Shown piece after piece: positions 18,115-27,509 of a DNA stretch of 64,000 nucleotides. The notes under the pieces are model-generated. The model saw only the letters and a list, made by a program, of their open reading frames with translations, had not been told where the DNA came from and made no database searches. The DNA comes from Methylocella silvestris BL2 (lineage in GTDB: Bacteria; Pseudomonadota; Alphaproteobacteria; Rhizobiales; Beijerinckiaceae). The position numbers and the translations under genes were made by a program. The stretch covers positions 3,995,001 through 4,059,000 of the forward strand of contig NC_011666.1 in the NCBI RefSeq assembly GCF_000021745.1, in the 5' to 3' direction. Positions within the stretch are counted from its first letter, which is position 1, and the number at the start of each line of letters is the position of its first letter.

Positions 18115-19661
18115 CCCGGCTTTTCATCCCGAAAGACGCCGCTGCGCTGGCGCTGGGCGCCGAAAAGGTCGTCGCGGCAATCGCCGCCGAGGCCAAGGCG
18201 CGCGGGCTCGACATCGAGATCGTCCGCACCGGTTCGCGCGGCATGCTTTTCCTTGAGCCTTTGATCGAGGTCGAGACGGCTGACGGCCGCATCGGCTACG
18301 GGCCGGTGAAGGCCCGCGACGTCGCATCGCTATTCGACGCGGGCCTCCTCTCCGGCGGCGCGCACGCCCTTGGCGTCGGCCGGGTCGAGGATCATCCCTA
18401 TCTCAAGCGCCAGACGCGCCTGACCTTCGCCCGCTGCGGCATAATCGATCCGGTCTCGCTCGTCGATTACGCCGCGCACGACGGATGGAAGGGCCTTGCC
18501 CGCGCCATCGAGGTCGGGCCGGCGGAAACCATTGCCGAGGTCACAAAATCAGGCCTGCGCGGACGCGGCGGGGCAGGGTTTCCGACTGGCGTCAAGTGGA
18601 AAACGGTCGCCGACGCTCCGGCCGACCGCCGCTACATCGTATGCAACGCGGATGAGGGCGACAGCGGCACCTTCGCCGACCGCATGATGTTCGAGGGCGA
18701 CCCTTTCGCCCTGATCGAAGGCATGGCCATCGCCGGCGTCGCCGTGGGCGCGACCAAGGGCTATGTCTATTGCCGCTCCGAATATCCGCATGCGGTCAAG
18801 ACCTTCAACGAGGCGATCGTCCTGGCGCGGGCCGCGGGCTATCTCGGGCCGAATATTCTTGGCTCCGGCTTCGCCTTCGAGCTCGAAATGCGGGTCGGCG
18901 CCGGCGCTTATGTCTGCGGCGAGGAGACGGCGCTGCTCGACAGCCTCGAGGGCAAGCGCGGCATTGTCCGCGCCAAGCCGCCGCTGCCGGCGCATAAGGG
19001 CTTGTTCGGCCGCCCGACAGTCATCAATAATGTGCTCTCCCTCGTCGCCGTGCCGCATATTCTGGCTAAGGGCGGCGAATTTTACGCTAGCTTCGGCATG
19101 GGACGCTCGCGCGGGACGATGCCGCTGCAGATCGCCGGCAACGTCCGCTTCGGCGGCCTGTTCGAGACGGCCTTCGGCCTGACGCTTGGCGAGATCGTCG
19201 AGGATATCGGCGGCGGAACGCGCTCCGGGCGTCCGATCCGGGCGGTGCAATGCGGCGGTCCGCTCGGCGCCTATCTGCCCGTGTCGCAATTCGACACGCC
19301 CTTCGACTATGAGGCCTTTTCCAAAAAGGACGCGCTCATCGGCCATGGCGGCATCGTCGTCTTCGACGACACCGTCGATATGGCGCAGATGGCGCGCTTC
19401 GCGATGGAGTTCTGCGCTATCGAGAGCTGCGGCAAGTGCACGCCTTGCCGCATCGGCTCGACGCGCGGCGTCGAAACGGTCGACCGCATCCGCGCCGGCG
19501 TGAAAGTCCAGGAGAACATCGCGCTGCTGGAAGACCTCTGCAACACGATGAAATTTGGCTCGCTCTGCGCCCTCGGCGGCTTTGCGCCCTATCCGGTGAC
19601 GAGCGCGTTGCGTCATTTCCCGGAAGATTTTGCCCCGCGGCACGCAATCGCGGCTGAGTGA
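18111..19661 (+). CDS. fdsB: NAD-dependent formate dehydrogenase beta subunit FdsB
   Basis: A 516-residue NuoF-type diaphorase subunit. NADH- and FMN-binding motifs are GLRGRGGAGFPTGVKW and NADEGDSGTFADR; the 4Fe-4S motif is ESCGKCTPCRIGS plus the later SLCALGG cysteine. An N-terminal thioredoxin-like stretch of about 130 residues precedes them, as in the fused NuoE/F-like FdsB. It transfers formate electrons to NAD+. Starts within the fdsG stop (ATGA). Confidence 0.96.
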   Translation: MTRLFIPKDAAALALGAEKVVAAIAAEAKARGLDIEIVRTGSRGMLFLEPLIEVETADGRIGYGPVKARDVASLFDAGLLSGGAHALGVGRVEDHPYLKRQTRLTFARCGIIDPVSLVDYAAHDGWKGLARAIEVGPAETIAEVTKSGLRGRGGAGFPTGVKWKTVADAPADRRYIVCNADEGDSGTFADRMMFEGDPFALIEGMAIAGVAVGATKGYVYCRSEYPHAVKTFNEAIVLARAAGYLGPNILGSGFAFELEMRVGAGAYVCGEETALLDSLEGKRGIVRAKPPLPAHKGLFGRPTVINNVLSLVAVPHILAKGGEFYASFGMGRSRGTMPLQIAGNVRFGGLFETAFGLTLGEIVEDIGGGTRSGRPIRAVQCGGPLGAYLPVSQFDTPFDYEAFSKKDALIGHGGIVVFDDTVDMAQMARFAMEFCAIESCGKCTPCRIGSTRGVETVDRIRAGVKVQENIALLEDLCNTMKFGSLCALGGFAPYPVTSALRHFPEDFAPRHAIAAE

Positions 19662-19673
19662 AGGAAGATAGCG

Positions 19674-22520
19674 ATGGCTTTGATCACCGAGATCGATTTC
19701 GGCACTCCCGCCCCAAAATCCGAGAAAATGGTCACGCTGACGATCGACGGGGTCGAAGTCAGCGCGCCCGAGGGGACCTCCATCATGCGCGCGGCGATGG
19801 AGATGGGCACGGAAATCCCAAAACTTTGCGCGACCGATTCGATTGAGGCGTTCGGCTCGTGCCGGCTCTGCCTTGTCGAAATTGAGGGGCGCAACGGCAC
19901 GCCGGCCTCCTGCACGACGCCGGTCGCGCCCGGCATGTCGGTCAAGACGCAGACGCCGCGGCTGAAGGCCCTGCGCAAGGGCGTGATGGAGCTTTATATC
20001 TCCGACCATCCGCTCGACTGCCTAACCTGCTCGGCCAATGGCGACTGCGAATTGCAGACGCAGGCTGGCGCGGTCGGTCTGCGCGACGTCCGCTACGGCT
20101 ATGAGGGCGCCAATCATTTCGACAGCGTCAAGGATCTGTCCAATCCCTATTTCGCCTATGACCCGGCCAAATGCATTGTCTGCAACCGCTGCGTGCGCGC
20201 CTGCGAGGAAGTGCAGGGCACCTTCGCGCTGACCATTGACGGGCGCGGCTTCGGCAGCCGCGTCGCCGCCGGCCAGGACGAGCCTTTCCTTGAGTCGGAA
20301 TGCGTCTCCTGCGGCGCCTGCGTTCAAGCTTGCCCCACCGCGACGCTGATGGAAAAATCGGTGATCGAGATCGGCCTGCCGGAGCATTCGGCGGTGACGA
20401 CCTGCGCCTATTGCGGCGTCGGCTGCACCTTCAAGGCGGAAATGCGCGGCGAGGAGCTCGTCCGCATGGTCCCGTATAAGGACGGCAAGGCCAATCACGG
20501 CCATTCCTGCGTCAAGGGACGGTTCGCCTATGGCTATGCGACGCATCGCGATCGCATCCTGAAGCCGATGATCCGCGCGTCGATCGAGGATCCGTGGCGG
20601 GAGGTGTCCTGGGACGAGGCGATCGGCTACGCCGCGTCACAGTTCAGGCGCATCCAGGCGGAACACGGCAAGCAGGCGATCGGCGGCATCACCTCCTCGC
20701 GCTGCACCAATGAAGAGACCTATCTCGTCCAGAAGCTGATCCGCGCCGGCTTCGGCAACAACAATGTCGACACCTGCGCGCGCGTCTGTCATTCGCCGAC
20801 AGGCTATGGCCTCAAGACCGCCTTCGGCACCTCGGCGGGCACGCAGGATTTCGATTCGATCGAAGAGACGGACGTGATGCTGGTGATCGGCGCCAATCCG
20901 ACCGACGGGCATCCGGTGTTCGGTTCGCGCATGAAGAAGCGTCTGCGCGCCGGCGCGAAGCTGATCGTCATCGATCCGCGCCGCATCGATCTGGTTGAAA
21001 CGCCGCATGTCAAGGCGGATTTCCATTTGCCGCTGCAGCCGGGCTGCAATGTTTCAGTCGTGACCTCGCTCGCCCATGTCATTGTGACCGAAGGCCTCGT
21101 CAACGAAGCCTTCGTGCGCGAGCGCTGCGACTGGTCGGAATTTCAGGATTGGGCGGCTTTCGTCTCCGAGCCGCGCCATAGCCCCGAAGAGGTCGAGAAG
21201 ATTTCAGGCGTGCCCGCCGGTCTCATCCGCGGCGCCGCCAGGCTTTACGCGACCGGCGGCAACGCCGCGATCTTCTATGGCCTCGGCGTCACGGAGCACA
21301 GCCAGGGATCGACGACCGTGCTGGCGATCGCAAACCTCGCCATGGCGACCGGAAATCTCGGCCGGCCGGGCGTCGGCGTCAATCCGCTGCGCGGCCAGAA
21401 CAATGTTCAGGGCGCATGCGACATGGGCTCGTTCCCGCATGAATTCGCGGGCTATCGCCATGTGTCGGACACGGCCGCGCGCGACGTTTATGAAAGCCTC
21501 TGGGGCGTCGAACTCGAGCACGAGCCGGGCCTGCGCATCCCCAATATGCTCGACGCCGCCGTCGAGGGGACGTTCCGCGGCATCTACATCCAGGGCGAGG
21601 ACATTCTGCAGTCGGACCCCGACACGCATCACGTCGCCTCGGGCCTCAAGGCGATGGACTGCGTCATCGTCCAGGATCTTTTCCTGAACGAGACGGCGAA
21701 TTACGCCCATGTCTTCCTGCCGGGCTCGACCTTCCTCGAAAAGGACGGCACCTTCACCAACGCCGAGCGCCGCATCCAGCGCGTGCGCAAGGTGATGAGC
21801 CCGAAGAACGGCTATGGCGATTGGGAGATCACCATGCTGCTCTCGAACGCCATGGGCTTCAAGATGTCCTACAAGCATCCAAGCGAGATCATGGACGAGA
21901 TTGCGCTGTCGACGCCGAGCTTTGCTGGCGTCTCCTACGCCAAGCTCGACGAGATGGGCTCGGTGCAATGGCCCTGCAATGCGGCGGCGCCCGAAGGTAC
22001 GCCAGTCATGCATATCGGCGGCTTCGCCGGCGGCAAGGGCAAATTCGTCATCACCGAATATGTCGCCACCGACGAGCGGACGGGGCCGCGCTTCCCGCTG
22101 CTGCTGACCACCGGACGCATCCTCAGCCATTATAATGTCGGGGCGCAGACGCGGCGGACCGCCAATGTCGCCTGGCATCCGGAGGATCTTCTTGAGATCC
22201 ATCCCCATGACGCGGAGCTGAGGGGCGTCAAGGACGGCGACTGGGTGAGGCTGCATAGCCGCGCCGGCGAAACGACGTTGCGCGCGCTGGTTACCGATCG
22301 CGTTGCGCCCGGCGTCGTCTATACGACTTTCCATCACCCGATGACGCAGGCCAATGTCGTGACGACGGATTTTTCCGACTGGGCGACCAATTGTCCGGAA
22401 TTCAAGGTGACGGCGGTTCAGATTTCGCCCTCGAACGGCCCGTCCGAATGGCAGGAAAGCTATCGCCAGCAGGCCGAGCAGAGCCGCCGCATCCTGCAGG
22501 AGGCGGACGCGGCGGAATGA
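19674..22520 (+). CDS. fdsA: Formate dehydrogenase alpha subunit FdsA
   Basis: The 948-residue catalytic subunit carrying bis-MGD molybdenum cofactor and several Fe-S clusters. It has an N-terminal 2Fe-2S domain (FGSCRLCLVE ... CTTPV), a His/Cys cluster, 4Fe-4S pairs (CIVCNRCVRACEE, CVSCGACVQACP) and the CAYCGVGC cluster of the Mo domain. The Mo-ligand cysteine is in NVDTCARVCHSPT and the catalytic His/Arg follow in that region. The C-terminal dinucleotide-binding domain is complete. It is cysteine- rather than selenocysteine-type. It lies 12 bp after fdsB. Confidence 0.97.
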   Translation: MALITEIDFGTPAPKSEKMVTLTIDGVEVSAPEGTSIMRAAMEMGTEIPKLCATDSIEAFGSCRLCLVEIEGRNGTPASCTTPVAPGMSVKTQTPRLKALRKGVMELYISDHPLDCLTCSANGDCELQTQAGAVGLRDVRYGYEGANHFDSVKDLSNPYFAYDPAKCIVCNRCVRACEEVQGTFALTIDGRGFGSRVAAGQDEPFLESECVSCGACVQACPTATLMEKSVIEIGLPEHSAVTTCAYCGVGCTFKAEMRGEELVRMVPYKDGKANHGHSCVKGRFAYGYATHRDRILKPMIRASIEDPWREVSWDEAIGYAASQFRRIQAEHGKQAIGGITSSRCTNEETYLVQKLIRAGFGNNNVDTCARVCHSPTGYGLKTAFGTSAGTQDFDSIEETDVMLVIGANPTDGHPVFGSRMKKRLRAGAKLIVIDPRRIDLVETPHVKADFHLPLQPGCNVSVVTSLAHVIVTEGLVNEAFVRERCDWSEFQDWAAFVSEPRHSPEEVEKISGVPAGLIRGAARLYATGGNAAIFYGLGVTEHSQGSTTVLAIANLAMATGNLGRPGVGVNPLRGQNNVQGACDMGSFPHEFAGYRHVSDTAARDVYESLWGVELEHEPGLRIPNMLDAAVEGTFRGIYIQGEDILQSDPDTHHVASGLKAMDCVIVQDLFLNETANYAHVFLPGSTFLEKDGTFTNAERRIQRVRKVMSPKNGYGDWEITMLLSNAMGFKMSYKHPSEIMDEIALSTPSFAGVSYAKLDEMGSVQWPCNAAAPEGTPVMHIGGFAGGKGKFVITEYVATDERTGPRFPLLLTTGRILSHYNVGAQTRRTANVAWHPEDLLEIHPHDAELRGVKDGDWVRLHSRAGETTLRALVTDRVAPGVVYTTFHHPMTQANVVTTDFSDWATNCPEFKVTAVQISPSNGPSEWQESYRQQAEQSRRILQEADAAE

Positions 22521-23374
22521 GCGATTTCGACTGCGACGGCGCATTGGCGTCCGAAGCGCCCGCTCCGGTCGTGCGGGCGCCCTGCGTCGCGCAGCGCGGG
22601 GCGATGTTCGCGCCTGCGGCGCGAGACGTGCCGGAGGAGACGGCGATCGCCTTATCCTTCAATGGCGCGACGCACGCCGTCATGATGGCGACGCCGGCCG
22701 ATTTTGAGGATTTTGCGATCGGCTTTGCATTTACGGAAGGCCTCATCGACAAAGTCTCGGACCTGTCCGGGTTTGAAATGATTCCGACCAATCTCGGCGT
22801 CGAATTGCGCGGGTGGCTGCCGGCCGAGCGCGCCAACGCTTATGCGGCGCGCCGCCGCGCCATGGCCGGTCCGACCGGCTGCGGCTTATGCGGCATCGAA
22901 AGTCTGGAACAGGCCATGCGCGCCGCGCCGCGCGTCTCGAGCGCGCTGAGCTTCGACCGCCGCGACGTTACGGAGGCGATCGCCTCGCTCGCCGCGGGGC
23001 AGCTTTTGAACGAAAAAACACATGCGGTTCATGCGGCGGGGTTCTGGACGCCGGCGCGCGGCCTTGTCGCGGCGCGCGAGGATGTCGGCCGTCATAATGC
23101 GCTGGACAAGCTCGCCGGCGCGTTGCTGCGAGAGGGAGTCCCGGCGGGGGAGGGGCTCGTGCTGCTGACCAGCCGCGTCTCGGTCGAATTGATTCAGAAG
23201 GTCGCCCGGATGGGCGCTCCCGCCGTCGTCGCCATCTCGGCCCCCACCGCAGCCGCGATCCGGCTCGCCGACGCCTGCGGCGTCACCCTCGTCGCCGTCG
23301 CGCGCGGCAGGGATTTCGAGGTCTTCACGCATCACGCGCGCATTATCGATCGGGTCGCCGTCAATGTCGCCTAG
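22517..23374 (+). CDS. fdhD: Formate dehydrogenase sulfurtransferase FdhD/FdsC
   Basis: A 285-residue FdhD-family protein, which sulfurates the Mo centre of formate dehydrogenase before insertion. Family motifs are DFEDFAIGFAFTEGLI, TGCGLCGIESL (the CxxC-type active cysteines), HAAGFW and AREDVGRHNALDKL. The start is ATG 22517, overlapping the fdsA stop (ATGA). It is the FdsC equivalent in the operon. Confidence 0.95.
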   Translation: MSDFDCDGALASEAPAPVVRAPCVAQRGAMFAPAARDVPEETAIALSFNGATHAVMMATPADFEDFAIGFAFTEGLIDKVSDLSGFEMIPTNLGVELRGWLPAERANAYAARRRAMAGPTGCGLCGIESLEQAMRAAPRVSSALSFDRRDVTEAIASLAAGQLLNEKTHAVHAAGFWTPARGLVAAREDVGRHNALDKLAGALLREGVPAGEGLVLLTSRVSVELIQKVARMGAPAVVAISAPTAAAIRLADACGVTLVAVARGRDFEVFTHHARIIDRVAVNVA

Positions 23375-23621
23375 CAATAAACTTGTCTATATGGCCAATC
23401 AGATCGGGAAATATTTTTCCTCGCAGAAGCACGCCGACCCGGCCGCCGGCATCGCCGATCATCTGCGGAAGTTCTGGGATCCGGCGATGCGGGCGAAGAT
23501 CATCAAGCATCTCGAGGAAGGCGGCGCGGATCTCGATCCCGACGTCCGGCAGGCGGTCGGCCTGCTTCAGCCGGCAAGCCGCGTCGAACAAGCTGGCGCT
23601 CTCGAAAGCGTCGCGAAATAG
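23364..23621 (+). CDS. fdsD: Formate dehydrogenase delta subunit FdsD
   Basis: An 85-residue FdsD family protein (LVYMANQIGKYFSSQ ... IADHLRKFWDPAMRAKI). It is required for active Fds enzyme, probably by binding FdsA. It overlaps fdhD by 11 bases and is the last gene before a strong terminator. A later in-frame ATG at 23391 is possible. Confidence 0.93.
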   Translation: MSPSNKLVYMANQIGKYFSSQKHADPAAGIADHLRKFWDPAMRAKIIKHLEEGGADLDPDVRQAVGLLQPASRVEQAGALESVAK

Positions 23622-23665
23622 CGCCGCCAAAGCGCCTCTAACGCCTTTACCATTCGCGCCCAGAC

Positions 23666-23699
23666 GCCGCCGCAGCTCTCAGCTTGCGGCGGCTTTTTT
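23666..23699 (+). terminator. Rho-independent terminator of the fds operon
   Basis: Stem GCCGCCGCA / TGCGGCGGC followed by TTTTTT. The remaining 220 bp to ccoN show no recognised FNR/FixK box or other element. Confidence 0.92.
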
Positions 23700-23918
23700 G
23701 TGCGCCGCGGCTCAGCCGATGCAGCCGCCATTTTACATCCACGGTCTGCGACTGTTGGAGTATTGCCTTGTCTCGGCGACGTTTTGGCGCAATTTTGAAT
23801 TGATTTAACGCATTGCTTCGTCCCATTGATTCGTCCAAGTTCCGCTTCTCTCCGCTTGGCAGCGTCTGTGCTGTCTCGATAATCTCACACATTGAACGCT
23901 GCGAACGGGGCGCCTTTC

Positions 23919-25592
23919 ATGTCACAAACGCTTTCTCCCGCCGTCGCCAAAACCCCAAGGTTCGGCGAAATTGGCCTCGCGGGCGTGCTTGCTGTTCTCG
24001 CTCTGCTGACGGCCTTTATCGCGGTCAAGGCGTGGACGCCGGGCTATGCCTTCCACATGGTGGTGATCTGTCTCGCCAGCGTCGCCGGCATTTATGCGAT
24101 CTATCAGCGCTATCAGACCCGCGACGCCGCTTGGCCGCCGCAGGAGTTGGATGGCGTTCCCAACTATAATTTTGGCGCGATCAAATTCTGCACCCTCGCC
24201 TCGGTTTTCTGGGGCATCGCAGGCTTCACGGTCGGCCTCTACATTGCGCTCGAACTGGCTTTTCCCGACCTTAATTTCGCGCGCTGGGTCAACTTCGGAC
24301 GGTTGCGGCCGCTGCACACCTCGGCGGTCATCTTCGCGTTCGGCGGCAACATCCTGCTCGCAACCTCGCTCTATATCGTCCAGCGCACCTCGCGCGCCCG
24401 GCTTCCCGGCGATCTGACGCCCTGGTTCGTCGCGCTCGGCTACAATCTCTTCATCGTCATCGCCGGCACGGGCTATCTGCTCGGCATCACCCATTCAAAG
24501 GAATACGCCGAGCCGGAATGGTACGCCGACCTTCTCCTCGTCGCCGTCTGGCTATCCTATTTCGGCATCTTCCTCGGCACGATCATGAAGCGGTCCGAGC
24601 CGCATATTTATGTCGCGAACTGGTTCTTCCTCGCTTTCATCGTCACCATTGCGGTCCTCGTTCTCGGCAATAATGCGGCCATTCCCGTTTCGCTGTTCTC
24701 GTCGAAATCCTACGTGGTGTGGTCGGGCGTCCAGGACGCGATGATCCAATGGTGGTACGGGCATAATGCGGTCGGCTTCTATCTGACCGCCTCCTTCCTC
24801 GGCATGATGTATTATTTCGTGCCCAAGCGGGCAGGGCGGCCGGTCTATTCCTATCGCCTGTCGATCATCCATTTCTGGGCGCTGATCTTCATCTATATCT
24901 GGGCGGGCCCGCACCATCTCCACTTCACGGCGCTTCCCGATTGGGCGCAGACGCTCGGCATGACCATGTCGATCATTCTGTGGATGCCCTCCTGGGGCGG
25001 CATGATCAACGGCATGCTGACGCTGTCCGGAGCGTGGGACAAGCTGCGCACCGATCCCGTGCTGCGTCTGCTCGTCGTCTCGATCGCCTTTTACGGAATG
25101 TCGACGTTCGAAGGTCCGTTGATGTCGATCAAGACGGTCAATTCTCTGAGCCATTACACCGACTGGACCATCGGCCACGTCCATTCCGGCGCGCTCGGAT
25201 GGGTCGGCTACATCTCCTTCGGCGCGCTCTACTGCATCGTGCCCTGGCTGTGGAACCGTCGCGGCCTCTATTCGCTCAAGCTCGTCAATTGGCACTTCTG
25301 GATTTCGACGATCGGCATCGTCTTCTACATCAGCTCGATGTGGGTCGCCGGCATCATGCAGGGTCTGATGTGGCGCGCTTATACTTCGCTCGGCTTTCTC
25401 GAATATTCCTTCATCGAGACGGTCGAGGCGATGCATCCGATGTATGTGATCCGCGCGCTCGGCGGCTTCCTGTTCCTCGTCGGCGCGCTGATCATGGCCT
25501 ACAATCTTTATATGACCATCGTCTCGCCGGACGCCGCAGAGGTGCCGGAATCGCGGCCCTCGCCGCAACCGCGTCTCGCCCCTGCCGAGTAG
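23919..25592 (+). CDS. ccoN: cbb3 cytochrome oxidase catalytic subunit CcoN
   Basis: A 557-residue haem-copper oxidase subunit with about 12-14 membrane segments, the O2-reducing core of the high-affinity cbb3 oxidase. Conserved histidines lie in [42 protein letters not shown] and [13 protein letters not shown]. It respires at the low O2 tension that nitrogenase needs. The start is ATG 23919 (MSQTLSP); a TTG at 23892 in frame is less likely. It begins the ccoNOQP operon. Confidence 0.97.
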   Translation: MSQTLSPAVAKTPRFGEIGLAGVLAVLALLTAFIAVKAWTPGYAFHMVVICLASVAGIYAIYQRYQTRDAAWPPQELDGVPNYNFGAIKFCTLASVFWGIAGFTVGLYIALELAFPDLNFARWVNFGRLRPLHTSAVIFAFGGNILLATSLYIVQRTSRARLPGDLTPWFVALGYNLFIVIAGTGYLLGITHSKEYAEPEWYADLLLVAVWLSYFGIFLGTIMKRSEPHIYVANWFFLAFIVTIAVLVLGNNAAIPVSLFSSKSYVVWSGVQDAMIQWWYGHNAVGFYLTASFLGMMYYFVPKRAGRPVYSYRLSIIHFWALIFIYIWAGPHHLHFTALPDWAQTLGMTMSIILWMPSWGGMINGMLTLSGAWDKLRTDPVLRLLVVSIAFYGMSTFEGPLMSIKTVNSLSHYTDWTIGHVHSGALGWVGYISFGALYCIVPWLWNRRGLYSLKLVNWHFWISTIGIVFYISSMWVAGIMQGLMWRAYTSLGFLEYSFIETVEAMHPMYVIRALGGFLFLVGALIMAYNLYMTIVSPDAAEVPESRPSPQPRLAPAE

Positions 25593-25604
25593 GAGACTTA
25601 TAGC

Positions 25605-26372
25605 GTGTCCGCGACAAACCAAGCTCCGACGCCGAAGCGCTCGCTGTGGGATTACCATGCGATCTTCGAGAAGAATTCGATCATTCTGGTCATTGGCATT
25701 CTGATCGCTATTTCGATCGGCGGCCTCGTCGAAATCGTCCCGCTGTTCTTCCTCAAGGCCACGATTGAAAAGGTCGACGGCGTCCGTCCCAAGACGCCGC
25801 TGGAGCTCGCCGGCTTCGACATCTATGTGCGCGAGGGTTGCTATCTCTGCCATTCGCAGCAGATTCGCGCTTTGCGTGATGAGGTCGAGCGTTATGGCCA
25901 CTACTCGCTCGCCGCCGAGAGCATGTATGATCATCCTTTCCAATGGGGATCGAAACGCAACGGCCCGGATCTCGCCCGCATTGGCGGCAAATATTCGGAC
26001 GACTGGCATCGCGACCATCTGCGCCATCCGCAGGCGGTGGTGCCGGCCTCCATTATGCCGCGCTACGGATTCCTCGAGGAGACGCCGCTCGATGGCGCCC
26101 ATATCGCCGACAATATGAAGACGCTCGCCCTCGTCGGCGTCCCCTACACGCAGGATATGATCGACAAGGCGCAGGAAGATCTTTCGGCCCAGGGCTCGCC
26201 GGATTCGCCGGGTGTCGCCGATCTGCAGGCGCGCTATCCCAAGGCGAGCGCGCATGAGTTCGGCGCGGACAAGCGGCCGCTGACCGAAGCCGACGCGGTG
26301 ATCGCCTATCTGCAGCAACTCGGCACGCAAATCGACTTCAAGATATACGACAACAAAGCCAACATCCGGTGA
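25605..26372 (+). CDS. ccoO: cbb3 oxidase monohaem cytochrome c subunit CcoO
   Basis: A 255-residue membrane-anchored c-type cytochrome: one N-terminal TM helix ([25 protein letters not shown]), haem c motif CYLCHSQQ, and axial methionine in SIMPRYGFL. It starts with GTG at 25605 with AGGAGA upstream. Lies 12 bp after ccoN. Confidence 0.97.
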   Translation: MSATNQAPTPKRSLWDYHAIFEKNSIILVIGILIAISIGGLVEIVPLFFLKATIEKVDGVRPKTPLELAGFDIYVREGCYLCHSQQIRALRDEVERYGHYSLAAESMYDHPFQWGSKRNGPDLARIGGKYSDDWHRDHLRHPQAVVPASIMPRYGFLEETPLDGAHIADNMKTLALVGVPYTQDMIDKAQEDLSAQGSPDSPGVADLQARYPKASAHEFGADKRPLTEADAVIAYLQQLGTQIDFKIYDNKANIR

Positions 26373-26381
26373 GGCGCTTTA

Positions 26382-26534
26382 ATGTCCACCTATGAAATCA
26401 TGCGGCAGTTTGCGGCGACCTGGGGCCTCCTCTATTTCGGAGTGATCTTCATCATCGTCGTCGTCTATGCGCTTTGGCCCTCGAAAGGCGCCGCCTTCGA
26501 CGAAGCGGCCCGCATTCCCCTCAGAGAGGATTGA
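26382..26534 (+). CDS. ccoQ: cbb3 oxidase small subunit CcoQ
   Basis: A 50-residue single-TM protein (MSTYEIMRQFAATWG, then LLYFGVIFIIVVVYALWP). CcoQ stabilises the cbb3 complex and helps the catalytic core assemble with CcoP. It lies between ccoO and ccoP, with ATG 26382 and stop 26534. Confidence 0.92.
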   Translation: MSTYEIMRQFAATWGLLYFGVIFIIVVVYALWPSKGAAFDEAARIPLRED

Positions 26535-26538
26535 TCCC

Positions 26539-27423
26539 GTGGCAGACAATGCTCACGGCGGCGACTATGACGCCGCGACCGGAAAGACAACCACGGGCCA
26601 CAGCTGGGACGGCATCTCGGAGCTGAACACGCCCCTGCCGCGGTGGTGGCTCTACACGCTTTACGGCTGCATCGTCTGGGCGATGATCTACTGGGTGCTG
26701 TTTCCGGCGTGGCCATGGTTCGGCGGCGCGACGAAAGGTCTCCTTGGCTGGAATTCACGCACGGTCGTCGCACGCGAAATGGACGAGCTCAGGGCTTCGC
26801 GCAGCGCCATGAACGAGAAGCTCGCCGCCGCCTCGCTGCAGCAGATTGAAGCAACGCCGGAACTGCTCGCTTTCGCGCGCGCCGAGGGCGCGGCCGCCTT
26901 TGCGCAGAATTGTTCGCCCTGCCACGGCGCCGGCGCCCAGGGCTCGCGCGGCTATCCGAACCTCAACGCCGATCGCTGGCTGTGGGGCGGCACGCTCGAT
27001 CAGATCCACACGACGATCACCCATGGCGCGCGATGGACCGCCGATCCCGACACCCATGCCGGCGTCATGCCGTCTTTCGGCCGCGACGGACTCCTGAATA
27101 AGGAGGAAATCTCCACGATCGCCGATTATGTCCGCACGCTGTCCGGCAACGCTCCGGACGCCGGAGCCGACCTCGCCAAGGGCAAGCAATTGTTCATTGA
27201 CAATTGCTCCCCGTGCCATGGCGAGGACGGCAAAGGCAACGTTGAGATGGGCGCGGCGAATCTCACGACCCAGGTCTGGCTGTACGGGCCGACCAAGGCC
27301 GATATCATGCACCGCATCGAGGTTGGCGGCGGCGGCGTGATGCCCGCATGGAAGGGCCGCATCGACGAAACCACGATCAAGGCGTTGACTGTCTTCGTCC
27401 ATACGCTTGGCGGCGGCAAATAG
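26539..27423 (+). CDS. ccoP: cbb3 oxidase dihaem cytochrome c subunit CcoP
   Basis: A 294-residue protein with one or two N-terminal TM helices (WWLYTLYGCIVWAMIYWVLFP) and two periplasmic haem c sites (CSPCHGAG and CSPCHGED). It passes electrons from soluble cytochrome c to CcoO. GTG start at 26539 with AGAGGA upstream, five bases after the ccoQ stop. Confidence 0.97.
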   Translation: MADNAHGGDYDAATGKTTTGHSWDGISELNTPLPRWWLYTLYGCIVWAMIYWVLFPAWPWFGGATKGLLGWNSRTVVAREMDELRASRSAMNEKLAAASLQQIEATPELLAFARAEGAAAFAQNCSPCHGAGAQGSRGYPNLNADRWLWGGTLDQIHTTITHGARWTADPDTHAGVMPSFGRDGLLNKEEISTIADYVRTLSGNAPDAGADLAKGKQLFIDNCSPCHGEDGKGNVEMGAANLTTQVWLYGPTKADIMHRIEVGGGGVMPAWKGRIDETTIKALTVFVHTLGGGK

Positions 27424-27509
27424 CCGCTCGCCAAGCCTGCATGATTTTTAGAACCAAACTACGTTTTGGAGTAAAGATCACGCATTGAAACAAGAGGCGC
27501 GAGGCGCAT

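Noticed and set aside
24552-26330. 592-codon open frame opposite ccoN/ccoO
   Set aside because: It spans two genuine oppositely read genes, including their junction, which a real gene would not follow so closely.
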